A stretch of DNA of 64,000 nt from Bacteroides sp. CAG:443 (GTDB lineage Bacteria > Bacteroidota > Bacteroidia > Bacteroidales > Bacteroidaceae). Both the position numbers and the translations under genes were made by a program. Location of the stretch: NCBI GenBank assembly GCA_000432735.1, contig FR887816.1:26287-90286 (forward strand), in the 5' to 3' direction. Shown in pieces: positions 16,881 through 26,036 of the stretch. The notes under the pieces are model-generated. The model made no database searches. It saw only the letters and a list, made by a program, of their open reading frames with translations, and was not told the DNA's origin. Position 1 is the first letter of the stretch; every line of letters starts with the position of its first letter.

Positions 16881-17357
16881 ATGGAAATAGTATTAGGAAT
16901 AGTAACTTCCAGGGAGCTTTCAAGTTTTAGCTTCTATGATGATGCTCTCTATGCATTTAAGAGCGTACTATCAAAGGGGTTACTTGGGTTTAACTCTGAT
17001 TTAGTGGAAACAATAAGTATAAGGCTTATATGCTTGTCACCTAAGTTCAGTAAATTCTTTCAAGCACATCGTCCTAAATACTATGAAGATAAAACTCTGA
17101 AATATAGAGGTTCTGTAACTCCTGAGGTAAGAATGTATAAATGTCTTACGGTAGATTTTGTGGTAGATTTCGAAGGTTATTTTAAGTTGACTACGAAAGA
17201 AGAATGTCTCAAATATTTAGCCCTTTCATTCATAGACTTTTTAAAGAACTTAAAATACCCGGGCAAATTGAAGAAATTTGAAAAAGAGAAACTGCTTCAG
17301 GCTGTCAGAGACATCTTTATAGAAAACACCATCATATCAAAGCATGAAGGCGTATAG
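16881..17357 (+). CDS. Hypothetical protein, 158 aa
   Basis: I do not recognise this protein. It starts MEIVLGIVTSRELSSFSFYD, has no signal peptide or membrane helix, and looks like a cytosolic alpha/beta protein. It has aromatic- and Lys-rich stretches (FFQAHRPKYYEDKTLKYRG) and C-terminal helices (LSFIDFLKNLKYPGKLKKFEKEKL). The small acidic-basic cytosolic build and the isolated position among gene remnants recall orphan immunity proteins, but there is no toxin gene nearby, so this is only a guess. A good promoter precedes it. The coding sequence is AT-rich like the rest of this accessory block. Confidence 0.7.
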   Translation: MEIVLGIVTSRELSSFSFYDDALYAFKSVLSKGLLGFNSDLVETISIRLICLSPKFSKFFQAHRPKYYEDKTLKYRGSVTPEVRMYKCLTVDFVVDFEGYFKLTTKEECLKYLALSFIDFLKNLKYPGKLKKFEKEKLLQAVRDIFIENTIISKHEGV

Positions 17358-17381
17358 TTCATTTGGATCGAATCAATGCAA

Positions 17382-17501
17382 TCATGTGATAAGCCGTATC
17401 ACCTTAAATGTGAACACATCAGCAAACAATATACCACAAACCTCGATGATGTCATTCTCGTGAAGTGAAAAAGATAAGGTGTTGATAATAGTTGTTTTAG
17501 T
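17382..17501 (-). pseudogene. Second remnant of the 16.5-kb decayed gene family
   Basis: The minus-strand frame reads TKTTIINTLSFSLHEND, then IIEVCGILFADVFTFK, and stops at 17382. The pattern xxFSLxENxxxxxGxLFAxVxxF matches the remnant at 16539-16822. It has no start codon and an in-frame stop just upstream. Confidence 0.45.
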
Positions 17502-17545
17502 TCATAGATATAATGATAAGTCAATTATAATAGCTACATTTGTAA
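17405..17545 (+). repeat. Diverged direct repeat of ~16741-16850, with a second promoter box
   Basis: Shared blocks include AGCAAACAATA(C/T)ACCAC, ATTCTCGT(A/G)AAGTGA and TCAATTATAA, each followed by a promoter box. The boxes are TATATTTG at 16842 and TACATTTG at 17535-17542. The repeat covers the decayed gene plus the promoter, suggesting a duplicated module. The second promoter points at a 29-codon remnant and the lipoprotein at 17718. Confidence 0.5.
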
Positions 17546-17609
17546 TATCTATATAGCCCTTGATAGTTTAGTCAAATTCATTTTTCATAACGAAATCAAA
17601 GTTCTTTAG

Positions 17610-17699
17610 GAGTATAAGGAAAAAGCACACCGCGAACTTTGCCGGGTACGTGACGAACAAAAGACTTTCGGAAAAATAAAAGTAAATACAGAGCTATAA
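17610..17699 (+). pseudogene. Possible 3' remnant of a coding sequence
   Basis: An open stretch after an in-frame TAG reads EYKEKAHRELCRVRDEQK and a few more residues before TAA at 17697-17699. The charged, codon-like composition suggests a gene end without its start. It is short and could be chance. Confidence 0.25.
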
Positions 17700-17717
17700 A
17701 CTATAAATCAAAGTAAC

Positions 17718-18491
17718 ATGAAAACAAAGAATTTATTTGGAATACTGATGTTATTCCTATTTACATTAACCTTTATCAGTTGTGGAGAAGATACAGATAA
17801 TGACAAACAGATATTTCATCTGTCATTTGAAAAAAACTATTACGAACGTCCTTTAACGGGAGCAAAGAATATCATGATAAGAGGAGGCAACAGAGACTAT
17901 ACTATAGATGTGAAAAACTCTGATATACTAGAAGTAACAGTAGATTTGTCTAGCCCTATGGGAATGGGTAATTTAGAAATACATCCCAAACAGACTGGAG
18001 AAACAATAGTAAAAGTCCATGATAATATTGTAAATGAGACGGTAAAACTGAAAATAAAGATTGTTGATAACTACCTGAATTTAGTACTTGCCAATCCCAT
18101 GCAATCGCCATATAATGAAGGTGATGAATTTTTCCTCATTAACAACAAATCAAAAAGTTTCTATCTGTACGATGAAGATAAAGACTTGAAACAGACAGGC
18201 TATTATAATTTTGTTGTAGAGAATAATGTCCCGTATATGGAATTAATCTTCAATGAGAAATTTGATAATAAATCTATATATAAATATGACCTGACAGGTA
18301 CAAGCCAAAATACGTTTTTTGCTCTAAAGATACTATTAGGATGGAATTGGCAAGAACAGATTGAAAGCATGAAGACAAGGGAAATCTCTCCTGCCACCAT
18401 GAATGCTAAAGACATAGAAACAGGTGTTCAGTATTATTTTATTGTCGGCAATCATGATATGCCAGAGAATGTTTTAGGTATAAGCGATTAA
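17718..18491 (+). CDS. Lipoprotein of unknown function with the shared leader
   Basis: This 257-aa protein has the leader MKTKNLFGILMLFLF and lipobox FISC, then a mature part unrelated to the DUF4377 proteins. Residues ~35-110 read like an Ig-like or bacterial-Ig beta domain (YERPLTGAKNIMIRGGNRDY, HPKQTGETIVKVHDNI). The C-terminal half has NKSKSFYLYDEDKDLKQTG and ends GNHDMPENVLGISD. The function is unknown. A promoter box at 17535 is the nearest one found, about 175 bp upstream. The near-identical leader DNA with 16139 and 27765 suggests recombination or duplication at the 5' end. Confidence 0.8.
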   Translation: MKTKNLFGILMLFLFTLTFISCGEDTDNDKQIFHLSFEKNYYERPLTGAKNIMIRGGNRDYTIDVKNSDILEVTVDLSSPMGMGNLEIHPKQTGETIVKVHDNIVNETVKLKIKIVDNYLNLVLANPMQSPYNEGDEFFLINNKSKSFYLYDEDKDLKQTGYYNFVVENNVPYMELIFNEKFDNKSIYKYDLTGTSQNTFFALKILLGWNWQEQIESMKTREISPATMNAKDIETGVQYYFIVGNHDMPENVLGISD

Positions 18492-18588
18492 GATTTTCTT
18501 TGATCACTTTTATTTTTCCTAGCTGACACTATCTAAAATTTTGTGTGAATGGAAACAGGATTTAGTTGTAAGCTCCTTCTTATAACTG

Positions 18589-18631
18589 GCTTCTGTTTAG
18601 GAACATTTACTGAATATCCCTAAACAGAAGC
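18589..18631. terminator. Terminator-like hairpin
   Basis: GCTTCTGTTTAGG (18589-18601) pairs exactly with CCTAAACAGAAGC (18619-18631), about 100 bp after the lipoprotein stop. Confidence 0.65.
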
Positions 18632-18670
18632 ATAAATTGATTCATAATCAAGCCCCAGTTTGAAATAGAT

Positions 18671-18728
18671 CTTGTATTCCTTTTGCTGGCCCATTACGGG
18701 TATCACTCCCAGCAAAAAGGAATTCAAG
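18671..18728. terminator. Second hairpin near the end of the barrel pseudogene
   Basis: An imperfect ~19-bp stem (ATTCCTTTTGCTGG with CCAGCAAAAAGGAAT as its core) lies about 33 bp beyond the 3' end of the minus-strand barrel gene and could terminate it. Confidence 0.55.
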
Positions 18729-18760
18729 ACCATATAGGGTAGTGTTTCATTCGGCGTTTT

Positions 18761-21085
18761 CTATTGATTATTCATGTTCAATCGCGACATTTCACTTTCG
18801 GCCGCACTCTGATTATTCATTTTCTTTTCTGTACGGAAGCGATAAGTAATCGTGAAACCGACTTTTCGGGTTTCTTCCTTCCCGACAGTATTTATGATAA
18901 TATCATGCAGACGGGCTGAAGCACGCGTATTATTCTTATTGAAAATGTCGTAAGCATCCAGTGAAAGTTGAAGCTTGTCATTCAGGAACGATTTCTTCAG
19001 GCTCAAATTAAGGGAGGTATAACCCTTTGATTCGTATAACTGATAATACCCTTTGGAACCATAATTAAAGTTGGCAGACAACAGAAATCCGGATGGGAGT
19101 GTGAAACTGTTGTTGAAGTTCAGCATCACCAGCGGGCGTCCTGATTTCAGGGTAGTTCCATCCGGACCGGGATAATGGAAAAAAGTTTTTATGCAAGTCA
19201 GCGTGAGGGAAGGCATCCACCACTTCACAGGATATTGCACGTTGACCATACCCGTCAGATTGTGCATTTTATCGAAATTATCCATGTAGCTGACCGTCAC
19301 TGCCGAGTTTCCCGGCATACTATAGAAAGCCGTAACCAGCGGATCACGGGTAAGAGTATAATTCAAATTCAGGAACAGGAACTTATAAAACAGCATATAG
19401 TTCAGGTCGTGAGTCAAGGCCTGCTTCAGGTAAAGATTTCCTTTCTGATAGGTAAACCGATCTGTATACACCGCATTATCGTTCATCACATCAAATGGCG
19501 GACGTTCCGTATGAATGGAGTAAGTAAGGGACTGTTGCAGCTTCTCCGTATTATAACTCAGCGAGACAGAAGGCAAGAAATTGTGATAGGCCTAATCTTG
19601 AGTCTTGTTGTCGTGGGTCTCTTTCAGCTCGCTTCGTATCTGTTCGTAGCGTAAGCCTGCCCCTAATGACAGGTTCTTCCAAGTGTAATCGTACGACAGG
19701 TAGACCGAATTTTTCATCTCCGTATTGTGTGTCCGACCATTATTCAAGGCACGGACATATTCTATATAGTCGGTTCCACTGGTATGGCTGAAATCGTAAC
19801 CAAGATTGAAAGCTCCCGCCTTCTCCATTTCATATGACAAAGAGAATTTGGCCGCAAACAAATCCCAGTCCGCCTTGCGGTAATAATCCATAGACGTTCC
19901 CGTACGGTCGCTTTCCCATTCACAGATATTGCCCCGGCTATGATCAGTCTTATGAAGATAATCCCCGTATGCGTTCATCCTCCAGCCGTTCTTCCAGTCG
20001 TTCATATAATACAGATTAAAATGATTACTGACGGACTTAGCTGATACATCACTGAGATTCTTGATAAAGGTAGAAACTCCTTTATCCGGTATCATGGAAA
20101 GGGTATCGTTCGAGAAGGTATTGCCCTGACTATATTTGCCTTCATACTTCAACCCAATCTCCGATTCCGGCGAAAAATGATAAGAGACACCTCCCGTATA
20201 GGTATGGCTTTCGTTAAAGATTCGCTTCCGGTTCAGATTGGTCAGGTTCCAGATAGTATCACTTTGAGTCTGCTGGTAAGCGTCAAGTGCCGAATTATTT
20301 TTTCCCCGGTTGTAATTGTAGGAGAAAAAGAAGTCCCAGTTCTTATAATTGTAACTACCGTTTATAAGATAGTTTTGGTTGAAGTGATTTCCTTGCTGTA
20401 AATTGCCTTTTACATTGAAGGCAAACCCATCCCCCAGCCGCCTGGTTTTTATTTCGATTATGGCACGTTGTTCAGAATAATACCGTACCCCCGGATTCAA
20501 AATCAGTTTAACGGAACGGATTTGATCAACTGAAAGATTATCCAGTTCGGTCTTGTCCACCACTTCCCTGCCATTGATGTAATAGACAGGATTTCCTTTT
20601 CCAATGACTTCGACGGAGTTTCCTCTTTGCTGTATACCCGGAATCTTACAGAGCAAGTCGTTCAAGTTCGTTTGTTGGGATAAAATGGTATTCTCCACAT
20701 CGGCCAACAATCCATCACGATCCAGCTTGAATGGCTTCCGATACGCGATAACTTCCACATCTTTCAGTGTAGTCTGTGATACTTCCATCCGAACCACTGG
20801 CAGAGCAAGATCTGCATTGACCTTCACATCCTTATACAGTGTCTGATAGCCCAGATAGGAATAGCGAATAATATAGTTACCCCCGGCAAGCGATGTGCTG
20901 TATACCCCGCAAGAGTCAGATACCGCTCCGCTGACAAGGGTGCTGTCCACTTGGTTTAGGAATGCCACATTCACCATCGGCATCACCGTATTCTCTGAGT
21001 CCATGATTTTTCCTTTTACAACATACTGGCCGTAAGTCGGCAGCAAAATCAGGCTGGCTATCAAAGCTAAAAATAGTTTTTTCAT
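18761..21085 (-). pseudogene. TonB-receptor-like outer-membrane barrel protein interrupted by an amber codon
   Basis: Two minus-strand frames, 19592-21085 (497 codons) and 18761-19576, are in the same phase and separated by one TAG at 19594-19592. Read through, the protein would be about 774 aa. It has a signal peptide, an N-terminal carboxypeptidase-regulatory-like beta domain (YVVKGKIMDSENTVMPMVNV), a plug region (LLCKIPGIQQRGNSVEV, YYINGREV), and a large barrel ending in a strand with GFTITYRFRTEKK. The reading continues smoothly across the stop (NKTQD, stop, AYHNFLPSVSLSYN). A single change such as CAG to TAG explains it. The family is OMP_b-brl_3, which usually lacks a SusD partner. A sequencing error or suppression cannot be excluded. 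Confidence 0.85.
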
Positions 21086-21135
21086 TAGTCAAGTTTATAC
21101 AATAATTTCAATCATAAACTGTAGTTCAAAATACA

Positions 21136-23412
21136 TTATCGTCCGAAGCGTGAAGAATCCACCTCTTTCTTCTCCCTGCTGATGCTGCCGCCAAAGCGGT
21201 AAACAAATTTCACCGAAAGGGTACGGCTGTATTGCCCCATATTCAAGTCGATGTGCTGTCCTGCATAGCGGTTTCTTACCTTCATGCGCATGGTATCAAA
21301 CAAGTCAGAACACGTCAGGCTTAGAGTTGCCTTATCCTTCAGGAAGTTCCATTGCGCCCCCACATTGACCGTAAAGACTGGTTTCGTATCGCTGATACCG
21401 GAAATCATGCTTGAACGATACGTTGCATCCAGATCGAAACCAACATTGGAACCTACCGAGAAATGATTCTGCATGGCCAGCATACACGCCCATTTATTCC
21501 GGTCGAAGGGAATATCCCAGAAATTGTCGCAACGGTTACGGTCATTCATAACCGTAGCGTTTACCTGAGAGGAAAGCCAGCTTCCGATGCTGAACGGAAT
21601 ATTGGCACTCATTCCGAAAGACTGGTAATAATTCCAGTTCTGTGTGCGGTACACAAGTGCCAGACGATCCTTCGCCTGATACATGTCCATCGTAAAATAA
21701 TCGTTGGTCCGCTCATAGAACAGCGACAGCATGTACTTCTGAAGAAAGAGATAATTGGCATTCACACTGTATACGTTGGCAGGCCGAAGTCCCTCGATGG
21801 TCTGAATCTCTTCGTAGGCATTCATATAGGTGGTACTGGTCTGCATGTCCCAATAAGTGGGATAATCCTTTTGCGACGAAACACCCAGCATGAACGTATG
21901 CTTTTCCGACGGCGAATAGCTCAGACTGGCCTGCGGATAGACCGCCCATTTGTGATAGTTTCCGATGGTGTAATACTCACCGGTTGCCGAGAGAGAAAGG
22001 GAAAGTCCGTTCTCAAACTCCTTGTCGAAGCCGGCATAAAAGTTGGTAATCTGCTCATAAAGGCGCGAAGAGGAATTATCCACGTCCCCCTTTCCCTCCG
22101 CCTGATTGAACAACTGGCTGTTCTTGTTATCGGTATAATCATAACGAACACCGTATTTCAAAGTCCAATCATTAACAAGACCGTGGCTCTGGTCGGCATA
22201 TACAGAGAACTTGCGTATCTTTTGGTCTGAAATATAGTCCAGCAGCTGACGAGTATTGTCTGTCAGTTTACTTTCCAGACGATTCTTGTCATTCATGGTG
22301 TAATCCGTATAATCCACACCAAAATCCAGTCCGAAGCCGGAAGAATAGCGGGCAAAGACATTGTGCAGCCGGCTGTCCTGCAACTTGTCGTTGTGGCTGT
22401 TCTGAAAGTTTCCGTTTACATCAATCGTACCTTTGCCGTTGTTCGACAAGGCACCGTTGTAGCCCACGCTCAACTCATTATCTTCGTTTATCTGATAGTC
22501 GTACTCGGCGTAGATATTATGCCTCCAGCCCTTTGTATTGATTTTCTGTGTCTGCGTGATGTCATATACCTTCCCGTCATAATTGTGCAGGGAAGCCAAA
22601 TCCATCACGGTCATGATATGTGAATAGCCCGGGTTATAAGAAACATTCAGCGACGACTTGCCTTTTGTGAGCAGGAAGTTTACATTTCCGCTGTAACTGC
22701 TGAAATACTGGTTGCTGTAGGTTGCCGAAACTTCACTCTGGAGGGTATTGTTGTCTGCCTTTGCCGTTACGATATTGATAGCAGCCCCGCGCACATGATA
22801 TTCGGGCGGTGTGTTATACATCACCTCGGCGGCCTGCACCTGCGAAGCGGAAGTATTCTTCAACATCTCTATCAGCTGTTCCTGTGTCAGTGTACTTGCC
22901 TTCCCGTTCAGAATCACCGTCACATCCTTTGCCCCCACCAGCGAGAGCTTGCCGTTCCTGTCCTGTACCCCCGGCAGCTTACAAATAGCCTCGTAAACAT
23001 TGTTTACGATATGTTTCTCCGTGAGGGCTGAAATGTCATAATTCAGCTTTCCCTTTTCCACTGTCACAAACGGGCGTTCCCCCTCGATTACCACTTCCTC
23101 CAGATTATAGTCTTTCGGTTCCAGTGTAATGATACCCGCATCATGCGCCTGCCCCTTTACTTGCTTAGTCTGATAAAGCAGATGCTGAACGATGAGCTGA
23201 TATTTCTCCGGCTCTGGTTCAAGTCTGAATGTACCGTCGACTGCAGAGATAGCTGCCTCCAAATAGGTAGAATCTGGAAGCTGCATCACGATGGTTGCAC
23301 CCTCTACCGGTTGTTGCTTGGTATCTACTATTTTCCCTGTCGTCTGACTGAAAGCAGAAACTGAAAAGCCAGTAAATATCATTGACAACACGATTATCTT
23401 TTTATTCTTCAT
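21136..23412 (-). CDS. TonB-receptor-like outer-membrane beta-barrel protein
   Basis: This 758-aa protein has a signal peptide cut near VSAFSQ. A carboxypeptidase-regulatory-like domain follows (residues ~25-95, GATIVMQLPDSTYLEAA), then a plug-like region (CKLPGVQDRNGKLSLVGAKD, residues ~145-165) and a long barrel with alternating aromatic strands, ending LSVKFVYRFGGS plus a short tail. The type is OMP_b-brl_3; the substrate is unknown and no SusD-like partner is near. Its paralogue at 29664-31937 is very similar over the N-terminal ~70 mature residues and much less so in the barrel. It lies 50 bp upstream of the interrupted barrel gene. Confidence 0.88.
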   Translation of the reverse strand: MKNKKIIVLSMIFTGFSVSAFSQTTGKIVDTKQQPVEGATIVMQLPDSTYLEAAISAVDGTFRLEPEPEKYQLIVQHLLYQTKQVKGQAHDAGIITLEPKDYNLEEVVIEGERPFVTVEKGKLNYDISALTEKHIVNNVYEAICKLPGVQDRNGKLSLVGAKDVTVILNGKASTLTQEQLIEMLKNTSASQVQAAEVMYNTPPEYHVRGAAINIVTAKADNNTLQSEVSATYSNQYFSSYSGNVNFLLTKGKSSLNVSYNPGYSHIMTVMDLASLHNYDGKVYDITQTQKINTKGWRHNIYAEYDYQINEDNELSVGYNGALSNNGKGTIDVNGNFQNSHNDKLQDSRLHNVFARYSSGFGLDFGVDYTDYTMNDKNRLESKLTDNTRQLLDYISDQKIRKFSVYADQSHGLVNDWTLKYGVRYDYTDNKNSQLFNQAEGKGDVDNSSSRLYEQITNFYAGFDKEFENGLSLSLSATGEYYTIGNYHKWAVYPQASLSYSPSEKHTFMLGVSSQKDYPTYWDMQTSTTYMNAYEEIQTIEGLRPANVYSVNANYLFLQKYMLSLFYERTNDYFTMDMYQAKDRLALVYRTQNWNYYQSFGMSANIPFSIGSWLSSQVNATVMNDRNRCDNFWDIPFDRNKWACMLAMQNHFSVGSNVGFDLDATYRSSMISGISDTKPVFTVNVGAQWNFLKDKATLSLTCSDLFDTMRMKVRNRYAGQHIDLNMGQYSRTLSVKFVYRFGGSISREKKEVDSSRFGR

Positions 23413-23456
23413 ATCACTGCAATGTGTTATATTTACGTTTCAAATCAAATTATGAC

Positions 23457-24464
23457 TCAATTTATATCCATTTCTTTTCCATACTCCACCTCGTATGATT
23501 GAGGATAATATATATCCAATAGCCCTTTTAGGATACGTTTCTCGCCGGTTACCGGATGACTCGCATAAATCTTGAACCATATACCGTAATACTTATACCA
23601 GCATTTTATAATACATGTTCTTTGTTTGTTCGGACTTACACTAACGATTTCTTTTATTTCAAGCATTTCTTCCGTAAGTGGAAGATGATAAACGCCTGCA
23701 GAGAGTGGCAAAGTTACTGTAGACATAACCGGACTGCCATATTGGTTGATAACACGAACAGGAACCATCGGAGCATCCTTACCGAATATCTTCAACTGTT
23801 CCTCTGTTAGTATCGTTTCCCATTCATGCTCATTTACAAAAGAATAATCCACTTTAAAATTACTATACGGATATACAGCGAAAGTAGAAACATTGTTTGT
23901 AGAGTTTATGTAATGTATTGCATCCCTTTTCTGCATCATATTGTCCATAATAAGGTATGATTCCGTATATACAATGCTGTCGAGATTATATCTAGTTGAA
24001 GGTTCTATATCCACTGAAATTTGTCTCCCGTTATACGTGTTTCCTATATCAATATATACTCTCTTTGTTTCATAATTCATGTTTTCCGATCCAGACAAGA
24101 CAAGATGGGTTGCATCCTTCCGTTCAATGGTAAGTTTTATGTCAGGATGTAAAACTTTTATTTTTACCTGCCCAAAGCCATTAGTGTAAAGAGAGGCATT
24201 TTCTGCCATCAGACTTCCGTCAGGTCCATAGATATCTCCTCTGATTTCATTGTAGTTGCCATTTTCATCCATATCATATACAGACTGTATATCCCAATTG
24301 GATGATTCAAAGTAAATTTCTGATACAGGATCTTTTTCCGAGAGTTGTACTTCACTGACCGACGGTGCAAAATCGCTGATAAAAACTTCACTGTTACAGC
24401 TATGCAGCACAATTACAGCAATTATAACAGTATGTATGATCTTCAATAAAGATTTCATGTTCAT
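23457..24464 (-). CDS. Lipoprotein of unknown function (cassette copy 2)
   Basis: The protein has 335 aa with a leader ending in the lipobox VLHSC. The mature part begins NSEVFISDFAPSVSEVQL and includes ESSNWDIQSVYD and YASHPVTGEKRILKGLL, which align with the lipoprotein at 11318-12292. Overall identity is modest but spans the full length. No named family is recognised. It lies 18 bp after the PagL-like gene. In cassette 1 the order is reversed, with the lipoprotein before the PagL-like gene, so the partnership is kept while the order changed. Confidence 0.8.
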   Translation of the reverse strand: MNMKSLLKIIHTVIIAVIVLHSCNSEVFISDFAPSVSEVQLSEKDPVSEIYFESSNWDIQSVYDMDENGNYNEIRGDIYGPDGSLMAENASLYTNGFGQVKIKVLHPDIKLTIERKDATHLVLSGSENMNYETKRVYIDIGNTYNGRQISVDIEPSTRYNLDSIVYTESYLIMDNMMQKRDAIHYINSTNNVSTFAVYPYSNFKVDYSFVNEHEWETILTEEQLKIFGKDAPMVPVRVINQYGSPVMSTVTLPLSAGVYHLPLTEEMLEIKEIVSVSPNKQRTCIIKCWYKYYGIWFKIYASHPVTGEKRILKGLLDIYYPQSYEVEYGKEMDIN

Positions 24465-24482
24465 AATCGACCTGTTTATTCA

Positions 24483-25718
24483 TTATCTTGCGTTGAACCT
24501 ATACCCGATACCTAACATGAGATTATTCGGATCTTTGAATCGGTAGAGCTGATATCCGGTGTGCAGAAAGATATTCTTGGTTATGTTTGTCTTCAGTACA
24601 AATGTCTGATAGAATGAATTTGTATCGGAACCCTTACAGATAAAGTTCTTTCCTATACCTAAATTGATAGAGAAAATAGGCATTACAATTTCCGCTCTCA
24701 CTGAAATACCCGTAGAAAACTGTTCCCTAAACGAAGGTCTGAAGAATTTGAGATCTTCCGGAGTTGAAGGAATATAGTCATTTGCGATGTGTTGCCCGAT
24801 ATTTGCACTTTCATCATACTGCATGTCGAGCGAGAGCCCAGCCCTGAAATACCTGCTAAAATTATAGAGAGGATTGAAGTTCAATCCGATTATTCCGAAC
24901 GAACCTGGTGCCAGCAGCGGATCATGATTTTCCGGAAAAACCCCTCTTTTCCGTATAGCTCCATAAACTATCAGGTCATAGCTGATATATCTTTCAAATT
25001 TTGGTTTGATTAGTTTGCTCAATGTTTCTTTTCCATTTTTGCCACCTCCGAAACTTCTTGTAATACCAATTGATGCTCCTATAGTATTTACCCCAGAGTT
25101 AGGATAGCTGGTATTACCGTTTGAGTAATGTGTAACCCCTATGCCAGCCCTCAGGTTTGTATTTGCTGCGATCTGCCAGTTCAGAAGGAATCCCAAGTTT
25201 ATATATGCATTGATTTTAGAGCCTACCACCGTATTATGGGGATTATTCTCTTCATCGAATTTCTTCCATCCGAATGAAGCTCCAAAGTTCCATTCATAAT
25301 CGAATGAAAGTCTGGGTGAAATTGTAGCGATTCTTGATGTCTGAAATACATACACGGCAAGTGGATTACCTATTTCTCTCGAATTGAAAAAGGTATTATA
25401 ACTTATACCTATTCCCTGTATGGCATAAGGATACAACCTGCCCAGTTCAGAATCGGGAGAGAACTTAAATCCATACTTTAGATGTCCGGCAAGGCTTGAA
25501 TTTATTTTCTTTCCTGTGTAGTTGGTTCCTTTGAAAAACTCATCAGTAGGAAACACATAGGAAGGTCTGAAATCAATACCTATCATATGTTCGGCTCCTC
25601 CTTTCTTTGTAACTTCTCCATTTCCTATGCTTATCGAGTCATCATAACCCTGAGCACATATACCTGTATGAATAAATACAAAGAAAAGCAGAAGTATGTA
25701 TATAAACTTCATTTTCAA
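24483..25718 (-). CDS. PagL-like outer-membrane acyloxyacyl hydrolase family protein (copy 2)
   Basis: This 411-aa paralogue of the protein at 10093-11316 is very similar throughout (for example LAVYVFQTSRIATISPRLSF and KINAYINLGFLLNWQI). It has a signal peptide ending near THTGICAQG, and the motif GVTHYSNGNTSYPNSGVN carries the His and Ser expected for lipid A deacylation. The residue at the catalytic Glu position is again Asn by my alignment. The C-terminus ends with barrel strands (LMLGIGYRFNAR). It is followed by the cassette lipoprotein and preceded by a small Cys-rich ORF. Deacylase activity is inferred only from the motif and barrel form. Confidence 0.75.
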   Translation of the reverse strand: MKMKFIYILLLFFVFIHTGICAQGYDDSISIGNGEVTKKGGAEHMIGIDFRPSYVFPTDEFFKGTNYTGKKINSSLAGHLKYGFKFSPDSELGRLYPYAIQGIGISYNTFFNSREIGNPLAVYVFQTSRIATISPRLSFDYEWNFGASFGWKKFDEENNPHNTVVGSKINAYINLGFLLNWQIAANTNLRAGIGVTHYSNGNTSYPNSGVNTIGASIGITRSFGGGKNGKETLSKLIKPKFERYISYDLIVYGAIRKRGVFPENHDPLLAPGSFGIIGLNFNPLYNFSRYFRAGLSLDMQYDESANIGQHIANDYIPSTPEDLKFFRPSFREQFSTGISVRAEIVMPIFSINLGIGKNFICKGSDTNSFYQTFVLKTNITKNIFLHTGYQLYRFKDPNNLMLGIGYRFNAR

Positions 25719-25800
25719 ATACTTTCTTGTTTAAACTATTATATTTCTCTATTGATTTTCCCAAATACTTTTTCAGCAAAGAACATACCTCTTGCCAGAT

Positions 25801-25962
25801 CTACGGCGTTCCATCGGCACAATTATCACAAACGCCACCAATACAAACCGATTCACAGTATTCACAACTTATACATATTATATCAAAGAATCCCATAAGA
25901 GGTATTTTCGTTAAATTCCTATCAAATGTATGTATTATCAGTGAAAGATTTAGTTTGTTCAT
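25801..25962 (-). CDS. Small Cys-rich ORF, 53 aa
   Basis: ATG (25962-25960) to TAG (25803-25801) encodes 53 aa starting MNKLNLSLIIHTFDRN. The C-terminal half reads CISCEYCESVCIGGVCDNC, with six cysteines in 19 residues, ending ADGTP. There is no signal peptide. It lies between a barrel gene and the PagL-like gene on the same strand, filling an otherwise empty gap. Cysteine pairs could bind a metal, or the peptide could be a secreted or modified precursor. No maturation genes are adjacent. It may also be the tail of a lost gene. Confidence 0.45.
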   Translation of the reverse strand: MNKLNLSLIIHTFDRNLTKIPLMGFFDIICISCEYCESVCIGGVCDNCADGTP

Positions 25963-26036
25963 AGATAAATAATATTTAATGTCTTATTTTATAATCTTTT
26001 TTACCTTCTTGTTAAATAACTTATACCTATCCGCCC

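Noticed and set aside
21463..22230. A 255-codon plus-strand open frame inside the barrel gene at 21136-23412
   Set aside because: It lies opposite a well-supported barrel protein, has no promoter or recognisable domain, and its composition is that of an antisense shadow.
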